Shown: piece by piece, positions 25,877 through 34,900 of the stretch
Numbering within the stretch: the first letter of the stretch is position 1
Layout: every line of letters starts with the position of its first letter
Source of the DNA: Salinilacustrithrix sp034522155
GTDB taxonomy: Bacteria > Actinomycetota > Acidimicrobiia > Acidimicrobiales > Salinilacustritrichaceae
DNA: 64,000 bases
Assembly (NCBI GenBank): GCA_034522155.1
Contig: JAXHLP010000005.1
Span: forward strand, 62,001 to 126,000
Reading direction: 5' to 3'
Translations under genes and position numbers: made by a program
Notes under the pieces: generated by a model
What the model was told of the DNA's origin: nothing
What the model saw: the letters and a program-made list of their open reading frames with translations, nothing else
Database searches by the model: none

Positions 25877-26524
25877 CTAGGACGCCTTGTTTCCCCAGCG
25901 GTCGAGGTGGACGATGCGCTCGGCCGGTGCCCGTTCGGCCGGCTTGAAGTCCGTGCCCTTGGTGTAGGCCACCGGCAGCAGCCCGACCTGCATCACGTCG
26001 TCGGGGATGCCGAGCAGCTCGGCCGCCTCGGCCTCTTTGTTGAGGTGGAGCGTGGTGAGGCACGAACCCAGGCCCCGGCTACGCAGGGCGAGCTGGAAGC
26101 TCCACACCGCCGGGAAGATCGAGCCCATCATCCCCGACCACTCGCCGACGCTGTTGTCTGGCCCGAGCCGGCCCTTGGCGCACGGGATCACGTGGACCGG
26201 CACGTGCTCGAGGTTCTCGGCCAGGTACATGGCCGAGCCCATCACCCGCTTGATCTGACCCTCGGTCGCGGTCTTCTCCGCCTCCTTGAGATAGTCGCCC
26301 CCGCCGGCGCGGTAGAGCTCGGCGAGCTGCTTGCGGGTGTCGGGGTCCCGCACGATCAGCCAGCGCCAGTTCTGCATGTTCGAACCGGTGGGCGCCTGCT
26401 GGGAGAGCCGGATGCACTCGAGGAGCACGTCGTCGGGCACGTCGCGCTCGAGGTCCAAGCGCTTGCGTACGGCCCGGGTGGTGCTGAGGAGTCGGTCGAC
26501 GGTGGTCAGATCGAAGTCGGTCAT
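25877..26524 (-). CDS. Nitroreductase-family FMN oxidoreductase
   Basis: A 215-residue nitroreductase-fold flavoprotein. The FMN-binding Arg is near TTRAVRKRLDL, and QQAPTGSNMQNWRWLIVRD, GLGSCLTTLH and LGIPDDVMQVGLLPVAY are standard motifs. It reduces nitro groups, quinones or related acceptors. The start chosen is the ATG after the shared promoter-like repeat; longer frames run back through that repeat and are rejected. It is divergent from a ferritin-like gene, with the repeat between them. Confidence 0.9.
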   Translation of the reverse strand: MTDFDLTTVDRLLSTTRAVRKRLDLERDVPDDVLLECIRLSQQAPTGSNMQNWRWLIVRDPDTRKQLAELYRAGGGDYLKEAEKTATEGQIKRVMGSAMYLAENLEHVPVHVIPCAKGRLGPDNSVGEWSGMMGSIFPAVWSFQLALRSRGLGSCLTTLHLNKEAEAAELLGIPDDVMQVGLLPVAYTKGTDFKPAERAPAERIVHLDRWGNKAS

Positions 26525-26542
26525 GGCCCCGGCGTAGCACAA

Positions 26543-26657
26543 TGCGGCTCGTTCCGACTTCGTCGTCACTTCGCCGTAGGTCTGGCCGGTCCGACTTCGT
26601 CGGCGGCCCCGCCAGGTCCTGCGGCTCGTTCCGACTTCGTCGTCACTTCGCCGTAGG
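26543..26657 (+). repeat. Tandem 38-bp promoter-like repeat, locus 1
   Basis: Two identical 38-base units (26543-26580 and 26620-26657) flank a 39-base linker containing the hairpin CCGAC-ttc-GTCGG. Each unit runs from TGCGGCTCGTTCCGAC to TTCGCCGTAGG. The second unit ends in TAGGTT, exactly 7 nt before the ATG of the ferritin-like gene. The same arrangement occurs at 48591-48702. It fills the divergent intergenic region, so it probably carries the promoter for at least the plus-strand gene. Confidence 0.85.
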
Positions 26658-26666
26658 TTGTGGGGT

Positions 26667-27203
26667 ATGGCCGAGTTTCTCTCCGACATCCAGACCCTTC
26701 GAGCCCGTGCACGCGAGAGGATCGAGGAGGGCCCGATCACCTCGTCGTATGGCGCCGACCGCGACCGGGTGGTCGAGGTGCTCAACGAAGCCCTGGCGAC
26801 CGAGCTGGTGTGCGTGCTGCGCTACAAGCGGCACTACTACATGGCCGACGGCATGCACGCCGAGCCCATCGCCGCCGAGTTCCTCCAGCACGCCAACGAG
26901 GAACAGCTGCACGCCGACCAGATCGCCGACCGCATCACCCAGCTCCAGGGCGAGCCCAACTTCGATCCAGACGGGCTCCACACCCGCAGCCATGCCGAGT
27001 ACGTCGAGGGCGACACCCTCGTCGACATGATCAAGGAGGACCTGATCGCCGAGCGCATCGCGATCGAGTCCTACTCCGAGATCATCCGCTGGCTCGGCGA
27101 CAAGGACTCCACCACCCGCCGCCTGATGGAGGAGATCCTCGCCACGGAGGAGGAGCACGCCGACGACCTTCTCGGCTTCCTCGCCGACCTCGACGACGCC
27201 TGA
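26667..27203 (+). CDS. Ferritin-like / bacterioferritin-family protein
   Basis: A 178-residue four-helix ferritin-like protein with a 30-residue N-terminal extension (FLSDIQTLRARARERIEEG). Diiron motifs include E48 in NEALATELVCVL, EFLQHANEEQLHADQI and EEEHADDLLG near the C terminus. It would store or oxidise iron; a Dps-like role is possible. The ATG lies only 9 nt after the promoter repeat, with TAGGTT at -13 to -8 and no Shine-Dalgarno, so the message is probably leaderless. A double-hairpin element follows the stop. Confidence 0.85.
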   Translation: MAEFLSDIQTLRARARERIEEGPITSSYGADRDRVVEVLNEALATELVCVLRYKRHYYMADGMHAEPIAAEFLQHANEEQLHADQIADRITQLQGEPNFDPDGLHTRSHAEYVEGDTLVDMIKEDLIAERIAIESYSEIIRWLGDKDSTTRRLMEEILATEEEHADDLLGFLADLDDA

Positions 27204-27213
27204 GCCGTTCGTC

Positions 27214-27266
27214 GCTCCCTCAGGGGAGCTTCTCACTTCGAGAGTTCCTCGGCAGCGCCTCGGAAC
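27214..27266 (+). repeat. Double-hairpin element, copy 4
   Basis: Hairpin A (27214-27229) is GCTCCC/GGGAGC with a TCAG loop. After 14 nt, hairpin B (27244-27266) has outer stem GTTCC/GGAAC, a TC/TC mismatch, inner stem GGC/GCC and loop AGC. Both B stems differ in sequence from copy 2 yet stay paired, so the changes are compensatory. It lies between convergent genes, 10 bases after a stop codon. Confidence 0.8.
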
Positions 27267-27293
27267 CTCTCCTTCGCCGAGCGTCGCGCGCCG

Positions 27294-28433
27294 TCAGGCG
27301 GTCGCGGCGGGTTTGTCTGCGGCCTCGCGGCGGTGGCGGGCGCTGCGCGGCTCGGGGTCCTTGTCGAACCGGGGGATGACCTGCTGGCCGAACAGGCCCA
27401 CGGTCTCCTCCACCAGCTCGAACGGGTAGGCGGTGCCGGTGGGGCCCATGACCAGCTGGTCGATGCCGATGCCCTCCCACTTCTCGAGAGTCTCACAGCA
27501 CTCCTCGGGGGTGCCCACGATCGACGTGCCCTTCTCGAAGCCCGCCTTCAGCTGCTCGAGCGTGGGGTCGGGGATCTCCTCGGGCCAGTCTGGAACCCCG
27601 GCCGGCTTGGGGAACGTGTCGAGGTACTTGAAGATCAGGCTCTGCTGACGGCCGTTGCGTGAACGGGTCATCCAGTCGCGGGCCCGGTCGCCATCCTCCA
27701 GGCAGAGGAAGTTGGTGGTGACGGCGACGTTGTCGTTGACGAAGTCGCCGACCGGATCGGCGTCGGCCACCGCCTCCTTGTAGGTCTCGACCAGCGGCTT
27801 CATCTTCTCGGGTGAGCCGCCGGTGAAGCAGATGACGCCGAGGCCGAGGCGCCCGGCCTTCTCGAAGGTCTCCGGGTTGCCGGCGGCGACCCACATCGGC
27901 GGGTGCGGCTTCACGTACGGCTTGGGCAGCACGTTGCGCTCGGGCATCGAGAAGAATCGGCCGTCGAAGCTGTAGCTGTCCTGGCTCCACATCTTGGCGA
28001 ACTCCGGCATGACCTCGTCGAACATCTCCTTGGTGAGATCGGGTTCGTCGATGCCGAAGCCGCCCTGTTCGGTGGTGGAGCTGCCCCGCCCGGTGCCGAA
28101 GTCGAACCGGCCGCCGGAGAGGTGGTCCATCATCGCCACCCGCTCGGCGATCCGCGCCGGGTGGTTGACGGGCGGGGTCACGTTGATGATCCCCGAGCAG
28201 ACGCGGATGTTCTGGGTCCGGGCGAGGATGTGGGGCATCACGACCTCGTTGGCCGAGATGTGGCTGTACTCGGTGAGGAAGTGGTGTTCGGTGACCCACA
28301 CGTACTTCCAGTTGTTGGCATCACCCACCTCGGCGACGCGCGCCTCGTTCAGGAGGCGAACGTGCTCCGCCTCGTCGTCCCGACCGTCGAGGTAGTCGGG
28401 AACCCAGCCACCGATGAAGAGTCCGAATTCCAT
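27294..28433 (-). CDS. LLM-class flavin-dependent oxidoreductase (bacterial luciferase-like)
   Basis: A 379-residue TIM-barrel luciferase-like monooxygenase. It begins MEFGLFIGGWVPD and has WVTEHHF, IINVTPPVNHPARIAER and GRFDFGTGRGSS, all typical. It uses FMNH2 or F420H2; which one cannot be read here. The ATG chosen is supported by GAGACT 7 nt upstream. A perfect 19-base palindrome (28452-28470) sits just above that box and matches sites before two other genes, so repression by a shared regulator is likely. Confidence 0.9.
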   Translation of the reverse strand: MEFGLFIGGWVPDYLDGRDDEAEHVRLLNEARVAEVGDANNWKYVWVTEHHFLTEYSHISANEVVMPHILARTQNIRVCSGIINVTPPVNHPARIAERVAMMDHLSGGRFDFGTGRGSSTTEQGGFGIDEPDLTKEMFDEVMPEFAKMWSQDSYSFDGRFFSMPERNVLPKPYVKPHPPMWVAAGNPETFEKAGRLGLGVICFTGGSPEKMKPLVETYKEAVADADPVGDFVNDNVAVTTNFLCLEDGDRARDWMTRSRNGRQQSLIFKYLDTFPKPAGVPDWPEEIPDPTLEQLKAGFEKGTSIVGTPEECCETLEKWEGIGIDQLVMGPTGTAYPFELVEETVGLFGQQVIPRFDKDPEPRSARHRREAADKPAATA

Positions 28434-28451
28434 GTCGCACAGTCTCGCACA

Positions 28452-28470
28452 ATCTGACACCGCGTCAGAT
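28452..28470. promoter_or_regulatory. Operator-like palindrome, regulon site 1
   Basis: Perfect arms ATCTGAC/GTCAGAT around a 5-nt spacer. In the sense of the luciferase-like gene, the core reads CTGACGCGGTGTCAGAT, identical over 17 bases to the site at 36507-36523 and close to the one at 62777-62794. It lies 5 nt above the -10 candidate GAGACT, between -10 and -35, as for a repressor site. Confidence 0.75.
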
Positions 28471-28481
28471 TTCGCGCCGGG

Positions 28482-29516
28482 TCAATCAGCTACGGCGTCG
28501 AAGTCGGCGAGGACGCGGTCGGCTTCGGGGTGCTTGCTGATCCGCTCGACCAGCATCTCGCGCTGCTGCTCGGCGGCCAGCTTGGGCTGCTCGACCGTGG
28601 CCCAGTGGACCAGGTCAGCCCAGAAGCGGTCGATGACCTCGGCGCCGCTGATCGTTCCGCCGTCGACGGTCCGGAACGTGACCGAGCGGATCTCGCCGAG
28701 GTAGAGGCGGAGCGATGCGACGTGGATCTCCTCGTCGATGCGGATGCGGCCGATGATCTCGGCGGCCTCCTCGGCGCCCTCGCGCCGGTCGGCGAACAGG
28801 TCCGGCGTGCGGAGCACGTCCTGGGATTCGGAGAAGCCGAGCTCGGCCCGGAACTCGATGATCAGCAGGTTGGTGAGCAGCGACAGCATCCCCTCGACCG
28901 ACTCGGGAAGCTCGGGGATGCGCCGGGCCGCGGCGAAGCCGTCCTCCCCGTCGTCCCGCCCGATGGTGGGCGGCGGGTCGACGTCTGGGTGGGCGCCCGC
29001 GCCGAAAGCCAGGTCGCGCGCCGCGAACCACATCTCGTCGTGGCCGCCGATGCCCTGGTCGGGGAGTCCGCCCTCGTCGAGGCCGTGGGCGCGCAGCAGG
29101 CCCTCGTTGAGGTGACCGATGGCCATCTCGGAGATGTCCTCGACGACGTGGTCCTGGAGGTCGGGGAACTGCGCGTCGGCCAGGAGCCGACCGCGCGCCT
29201 CGATCTTGCCGATGATCGTGAGGCTGTTCCAGAAGGTCTCGCCCAGCCCGTTGCGCAGCAGAACGCGCTGCTGGTCGGTGTTGGGGAGACGGACGCCATC
29301 GAGCAGCGAGGCCTTCGCGTCGAGGAGGTCGCCGCCCCGCTCGCGGAGCGCCTCGGTCCAGGCGTCGACCGCTCCGGCGCGGATCCTGGTGCGTGGCGGC
29401 GTGTAGGTGCCGTCGGCGAGGAACCCGCCGTGCATCCGGCGTCCCGCCACCATCTGCGGTTCGGCGTAGTCGTGCTCGGCCATGAGCTCGTCGCGTGTGT
29501 AGGTGAGCTGCGCCAC
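28482..29516 (-). CDS. Predicted ferritin-like diiron protein, function unknown
   Basis: A 344-residue protein starting at GTG. I do not recognise a named family. Mostly helical, it has acidic/His pairs that fit a diiron carboxylate site: ISEMAIGHLNEGLL (near 130), LLIIEFRAELGF (near 220) and RIRIDEEIHVASLRLYL (near 260). It lacks a signal peptide. GGGGGAA before the GTG may act as ribosome site. Upstream lies the palindrome TTGACCCTCGGGTCAA, also found before the acyl-CoA dehydrogenase. A non-haem oxygenase or hydroxylase is possible. Confidence 0.6.
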   Translation of the reverse strand: MAQLTYTRDELMAEHDYAEPQMVAGRRMHGGFLADGTYTPPRTRIRAGAVDAWTEALRERGGDLLDAKASLLDGVRLPNTDQQRVLLRNGLGETFWNSLTIIGKIEARGRLLADAQFPDLQDHVVEDISEMAIGHLNEGLLRAHGLDEGGLPDQGIGGHDEMWFAARDLAFGAGAHPDVDPPPTIGRDDGEDGFAAARRIPELPESVEGMLSLLTNLLIIEFRAELGFSESQDVLRTPDLFADRREGAEEAAEIIGRIRIDEEIHVASLRLYLGEIRSVTFRTVDGGTISGAEVIDRFWADLVHWATVEQPKLAAEQQREMLVERISKHPEADRVLADFDAVAD

Positions 29517-29543
29517 GTGCGTTCCCCCGGGCGGTTGTGAGAA

Positions 29544-29559
29544 TTGACCCTCGGGTCAA
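29544..29559. promoter_or_regulatory. Operator-like palindrome TTGACC-N4-GGTCAA, site 1
   Basis: Perfect 7-bp arms (TTGACCC/GGGTCAA) with a 2-nt centre lie 27 bases upstream of the ferritin-like diiron gene. The same TTGACC-N4-GGTCAA pattern occurs at 56292-56307. TTGACC could also serve as a -35 element, so binding there would block transcription. Confidence 0.5.
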
Positions 29560-29675
29560 CGTACCGCGTGGTCACCGCGGCTGACCATGTCAACTCCGTC
29601 ACATCCCGCCGGTCGCCGCGTCGTCCTGCAACCGCTTGCAACACCGCCTAGCAACACCGCCTACGCTGTGCCGGC

Positions 29676-31847
29676 ATGACCAGCCGCCGGGTCGTCGCGC
29701 TCCTGTCCGTCTTCGCGCTCGTGGTCGTTGCCTGCTCATCAGGGGACAACGCTGCACCGAGCGACGAGGAACCGTCGGGCGAGGATGTCGAGTCCGGCGC
29801 CGGCGACGGGTTCGTCGACGAGGCGTGGTTCGCCGGTCGCCAGGACGAGTATCTGGAGTTCGCGACCGCCGAACTCGACCCGGGGAGCATCAACAACGTC
29901 ACGGCACACGCCGAGCGAGCGAACCGCGACCCCGACTTCGAGTGGGAGGCCGAGTCGGTCACCGTCGACGGGTTCGAGGACGAGCTCGACGACATCACCT
30001 CGTGGAAGGACACCAGCGACTTCGACATCCTCTACTTCGTCAACCTGCTCTACGGCTACGAGGGTCAGCTCCCCGCCGAGACGGTCGAGGCCATCGACGA
30101 CGCGCTGCTCGGCTACGAGTACTGGTACACCGAACCGACCCCCGACGACGTGATCGACGAGAAGTACTACTGGTCCGAGAACCACCGGATCATCTTCCAC
30201 ACCATCGAGTACCTGGTCGGCCAACGCCACCCCGACGAGACCTTCCGCAACGACGGGAGGACGGGTGAGGAGCACATGGCCCACGCCCGGGAGAAGATCC
30301 TGACCTGGCTCGACGAGAAGGCCGACGTCGGCTTCTCCGAATGGCACTCCGACGTCTACTACCAGAAGGACGTCACGCCCCTGCTCACCCTCGTCGAGTG
30401 GGTCGAGGACGACGACGAGATCACCACGCAGGCGGGGATGGTGCTCGACCTGGTGCTGTTCGACATCGCGCTCCACCTCCACGACGGCAACCTCGGCGTC
30501 ACCCACGGGCGCTCGTACATGAAGGACAAGTCCAAGGCGCAGGACCAGGACGTGTTCGGCTTGGCCAAGCTCCTCTTCGACGACACCGACCAGGAGTACA
30601 CGTCGCGAGGCGATTCCGGCGCCACGCTGCTGGCCCGGGCGTCGGAGTACCGGATGCCCGATGTCATCCGCCGGGTCGCCCAGTCCGACGAGCCGATGGT
30701 GGACCGTGAGCGGATGGGCGTGCCGCTCGACCCGCTCGCGCCGGTCAGCGACGACCCCGAGGCCCCGTACGGCTACGAGTTCACCACCGAGTACGTCGAC
30801 TTCTGGTGGGAGCGTGGCGCGCAGCCCGCGTGGCAGGTCGTGCCTGCCTCGCTCGACACCATCAACACCTACGAGCTCTGGGACGCGCCGACCTTCGCGC
30901 CGTTCCAGCCGTTGCGCGACATCGTCGGCGACGATGTCGATGCTGCCCAGGACCTGGTGCAGGGGCTCGCCGGGATCCTGTCGTTCGCGCTGCTGAACGA
31001 GGCCAACACCACCACCTACCGCGATGGCGAGGCGATGCTGTCGACCGTGCACGACTTCAGGCCCGGCACCTACAGCGACCAGCACCACATCTGGCAGGCG
31101 ACGCTCGACGAGGACGCGGTCGTGTTCACCACCCACCCGAAGAACGAGCCGTTCGAGGGCGCCGATTCGTGGCCGGACGCAGACGGCTACTGGACCGGCT
31201 CCGGCTCCCTGCCACGGTCGGCCCAGGTCGGGCGCACGTCGCTCTCGCTCTACGCTCCTCGCGTCCCCGCCGAAGGTGCGCTCGAGGGCTACGACCACCT
31301 CGATTTCACCCACGCGTGGTTCCCGACCGAGCGGTTCGACGAGGTCGTCCGCGACGGCAACTGGACCTTCGGCCGGCACGGTGACGGCTACGTCGCGCTG
31401 TACTCATGGCGGGCACCGGAGTGGCGCACCCACGAACCCGGCGAGGTGTTCACCGACGGACTCACCGAGCCCTTCGACCTGGTCGCGCCCGGCGGTCCGG
31501 ACAACGTCTGGATCGCCCACGTCGGCTCGGCGGGGCTCGATGGGTCCTTCGAGGAGTTCCAGGAGGCGGTCAACTCGGCCGAGCTCGAGGTGACGACGCT
31601 CGAGCCCACCGCGGACGGTTTCCCCGGCGGCTTCGACGTCCGGTTCGCCTCGCCGGCCGACGGCGAGATCACCCTGGGCCAGGACGCGTCGCTGACCGTC
31701 GACGGCGAGGGCATCGACCTCCGCCACGAGCGGCGCTACGACAACCCGTGGGCCAGCGTCGACTTCCAGGCCGAGGTCTACGAGATCAGCGACGACGAGG
31801 GGGCGCTGGTGCTCGACTTCGGTTCCGGCTCGCGCTCGGTGTCCTGA
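29676..31847 (+). CDS. Large secreted lipoprotein with toroid-like polysaccharide lyase/hydrolase-type core
   Basis: A 723-residue protein. The N-terminal segment ends in the lipobox VVAC, followed by a Ser/Glu/Asp-rich linker, so it is anchored outside the cell. The central part has SENHRIIFHTIEYLVGQ, GFSEWHSDVYY and LDLVLFDIALH, resembling the helical toroid core of uronate-lyase-like proteins; the last 200 residues look beta-rich. A sugar-active role is an inference from these motifs only. TACGCT stands 8 nt before the ATG. The next gene, a helicase, is unrelated. Confidence 0.6.
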   Translation: MTSRRVVALLSVFALVVVACSSGDNAAPSDEEPSGEDVESGAGDGFVDEAWFAGRQDEYLEFATAELDPGSINNVTAHAERANRDPDFEWEAESVTVDGFEDELDDITSWKDTSDFDILYFVNLLYGYEGQLPAETVEAIDDALLGYEYWYTEPTPDDVIDEKYYWSENHRIIFHTIEYLVGQRHPDETFRNDGRTGEEHMAHAREKILTWLDEKADVGFSEWHSDVYYQKDVTPLLTLVEWVEDDDEITTQAGMVLDLVLFDIALHLHDGNLGVTHGRSYMKDKSKAQDQDVFGLAKLLFDDTDQEYTSRGDSGATLLARASEYRMPDVIRRVAQSDEPMVDRERMGVPLDPLAPVSDDPEAPYGYEFTTEYVDFWWERGAQPAWQVVPASLDTINTYELWDAPTFAPFQPLRDIVGDDVDAAQDLVQGLAGILSFALLNEANTTTYRDGEAMLSTVHDFRPGTYSDQHHIWQATLDEDAVVFTTHPKNEPFEGADSWPDADGYWTGSGSLPRSAQVGRTSLSLYAPRVPAEGALEGYDHLDFTHAWFPTERFDEVVRDGNWTFGRHGDGYVALYSWRAPEWRTHEPGEVFTDGLTEPFDLVAPGGPDNVWIAHVGSAGLDGSFEEFQEAVNSAELEVTTLEPTADGFPGGFDVRFASPADGEITLGQDASLTVDGEGIDLRHERRYDNPWASVDFQAEVYEISDDEGALVLDFGSGSRSVS

Positions 31848-31905
31848 GCTTCCGGGCCGGGGTTCGGTCGGGGTCCGGACCTGGGCAGACTTGGCCCGCA
31901 GCCCC

Positions 31906-34900
31906 ATGGACTTCACCGCCCCCGACCTCCCCATCACCACGTGGAAGGACGAGCTCCTCGCCGCGATCCGCGACCACCAGGTCGTTGTCGTCGCGGGCGA
32001 GACCGGGTCGGGCAAGAGCACCCAGCTGCCGAAGTACTGCCTCGAGCTCGGCCACGGACTGGTCGGCCACACCCAGCCCCGCCGCATCGCCGCCCGCTCG
32101 GTGGCCGAACGGGTGGCCGAGGAGGTCGGCGTGGAGCTCGGTGCCGAGGTCGGCTACGCCGTGCGCTTCACCGACAAGGTCGGCAAGGACACCCGCCTCA
32201 AGGTCATGACCGACGGGATCCTGCTCAACGAGCTGCAGCGTGACCGTGACCTGCGGGCCTACGACACGATCATCGTCGACGAGGCCCACGAGCGGAGCCT
32301 CAACATCGACTTCCTGCTCGGCTATCTCGAGCAGCTCCTGCCCCGACGCCCCGAGCTGAAGGTGATCGTCACCTCGGCCACCATCGACACCGAACGCTTC
32401 GCCGCCCACTTCGATCTGGGTGCCGGCCCGGCACCGGTCGTGGAGGTGTCCGGACGGACCTACCCGGTCGATGTCCGCTACGAACCGCCGGACGACGACG
32501 ACACGGTGGCCGCTGCGACCGACGCCGTCCAACGGTTGCTCGACGAGGGCATGGGCGACGTGCTCGTGTTCCAGTCGGGCGAGCGTGAGATCCGCGACAC
32601 CGCCGAGGCCGTCGAGGACCTGGACCTCCCGAACACCGAGGTACTGCCGCTGTTCGCGCGCCTCTCGGCGGCCGAGCAGCATCGGGTGTTCGCGCCGCAC
32701 GGGGGCCGTCGGGTGGTGATCGCCACCAACATCGCCGAGACCTCCTTGACCGTGCCCGGGATCCGCTCGGTGGTCGACCCCGGCCTCGCCCGCATCTCGC
32801 GGTACAACAAGCGGACCAAGGTGCAACGACTGCCGATCGAGGCGGTCTCCCAGGCATCCGCCGACCAGCGTGCCGGCCGGTGCGGCCGGGTGGCGCCGGG
32901 CGTGTGCATCCGGCTCTACGAGGAGGAGGACTACCTCGAGCGCCCGGAGTTCACCGAGCCCGAGATCCTGCGCACGAACCTTGCCTCGGTCATCCTCCAG
33001 ATGACCGCGCTCGGCCTGGGCGACGTCGAGTCGTTCCCCTTCGTCGAGCCGCCCGACCGGCGCCACATCGCCGACGGCGTCACCCTGCTCACCGAGCTCG
33101 GGGCGCTGCAGACCGGTCGGCCGAAGCACGACCGTCGGCTCACCGAGCTCGGGCGCCGGCTCGCCCGCCTGCCCGTCGACCCGACGCTCGGGCGGATGGT
33201 GCTCGAAGCCGAGCGCAACGGCTGCGTCCACGAGGTGATGGTCATCGCCGCGTCGTTGTCGATCCAGGACGTGCGCGAACGACCGACCGGCCAGGAGGAA
33301 CGGGCCGGCCAGCTGCATGCCCGGTTCAAGGTGCCGGGATCGGACTTCCTCGGGATCCTCGCCCTCTGGGACCACCTGCGGGAGCGCCAGCGCGAGCTCG
33401 GGTCCAGCAAGTTCCGGCGCGAGTGCCGCGACGAGTTCCTCCACTTCGTCCGCATCCGCGAGTGGCAGGACGTCTACACCCAGCTCCGCCAGGTCGCCCG
33501 CTCGCTGAAGCTGGAGGTCAACCGCCAGCCCGCCGACGAGGTCGCCATCCACCGGTCGCTGCTCGCCGGCCTGCTCGCCAACGTCGGCAACCGCCTTGAT
33601 GATGGGCCGTCTCGGTCCAAGACGAATGCGAGGCATTCGTCAGTTCCTGGCCCACGAGGGCCAGGAAACGAGTTCCTCGGGCCACGGGGTGGGCGCTTCG
33701 CGGTCGGTCGCGGCTCGGTCCTGTCCAGGCAGCCGCCGAAGTGGGTGGTGGCAGCCGAGCTGGTGGAGACCAACCGGTTGTGGGCGCGGACGGTGGCGAC
33801 CGTCCAGCCGCAGTGGATCGAGCACGCGGCCGCGCACCTGGTGAAGCGCTCGTACGGCGAACCGTTCTGGAACCAGGAGCGGGGGAGCGCCCAGGTGGTC
33901 GAGCGGGTCCAGCTCCGCGCCCTGGTCCTGGTCGAGGGGCGGGCCGTCGACCTCGACCGCATCGACCGCGCCCAGGCGCGCGAGCTGTTCATCCTCCACG
34001 CCCTGGTACGTGGCGAATGGGACAGCCACCACCGCTTCGTCGACGACAACCGGGAGACGATCGAGGAGGTGCGCGCCCTCGAGGACCGCGCCCGGCGGCG
34101 GGACATCCTCGTCGACGAAGACGTGGTGTGCGACTTCTTCGATGCCCGCGTTCCCGACGAGGTCAGCGACGTCCGTCGCTTCGACCGCTGGTGGAAGGAC
34201 GCGGCGCGCGACCGGCCCCACCTGCTCGATCTCACGGTCGACGACCTGACCGACGATGAGGCCGAGGACGTCGACGACGAATCGTTCCCCACCGTGTGGA
34301 CGAGCGGCGACGTCGACCACGAGATCGGCTACGAGTTCGAACCGGGCGCCGCCCACGATGGCCCGGTCTTCGAGATCCCGGTCGCCGTGCTCAACCGCAT
34401 CCCGCCAGCGCCCTACGAGTGGCTGGTTCCCGGCCTGCGGCTCGAGCTGATCACGGCGATGATCCGGGCGCTGCCCAAGCCGGTGCGTCGCAACCTCGTG
34501 CCCGCTCCCGACGTGGCCGCCGAGGTCCATGCCCGCGTCTCGCCCGACGACGGCGCGCTTCGCCCCGTCCTGGCAGCCGAGCTGTCGCGCCGCGCCGGCG
34601 TTCCCGTCGAGGCGTCGATGTGGGACGACGCCGAGCTGCCCAGCCACCTGCGTCCGTGGTTCCGGGTGACCGGCGACGAAGGTGTGCTGGCCGAGGGACC
34701 CGACCTCGCCGAACTCGAACGGCGGCTGCGTGCGCACGTCCGGTCGACCGTCGTGGCCGAGTCGGGCACGCTCGAGCGCGACGGGCTGACGGCCTGGTCG
34801 ATCGGCACGTTGCCGAAGGTCGTGACCTCCGAGGTCGGCGGGCTCGACGTCGAGGGCTATCCGTCGCTCATCGTCACCGGTGACTCGGTCGGGGTGCGGG

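Noticed and set aside
26525..26785. N-terminal extension of nitroreductase through the repeat
   Set aside because: The extension is encoded by the promoter-like repeat and has no resemblance to nitroreductases.
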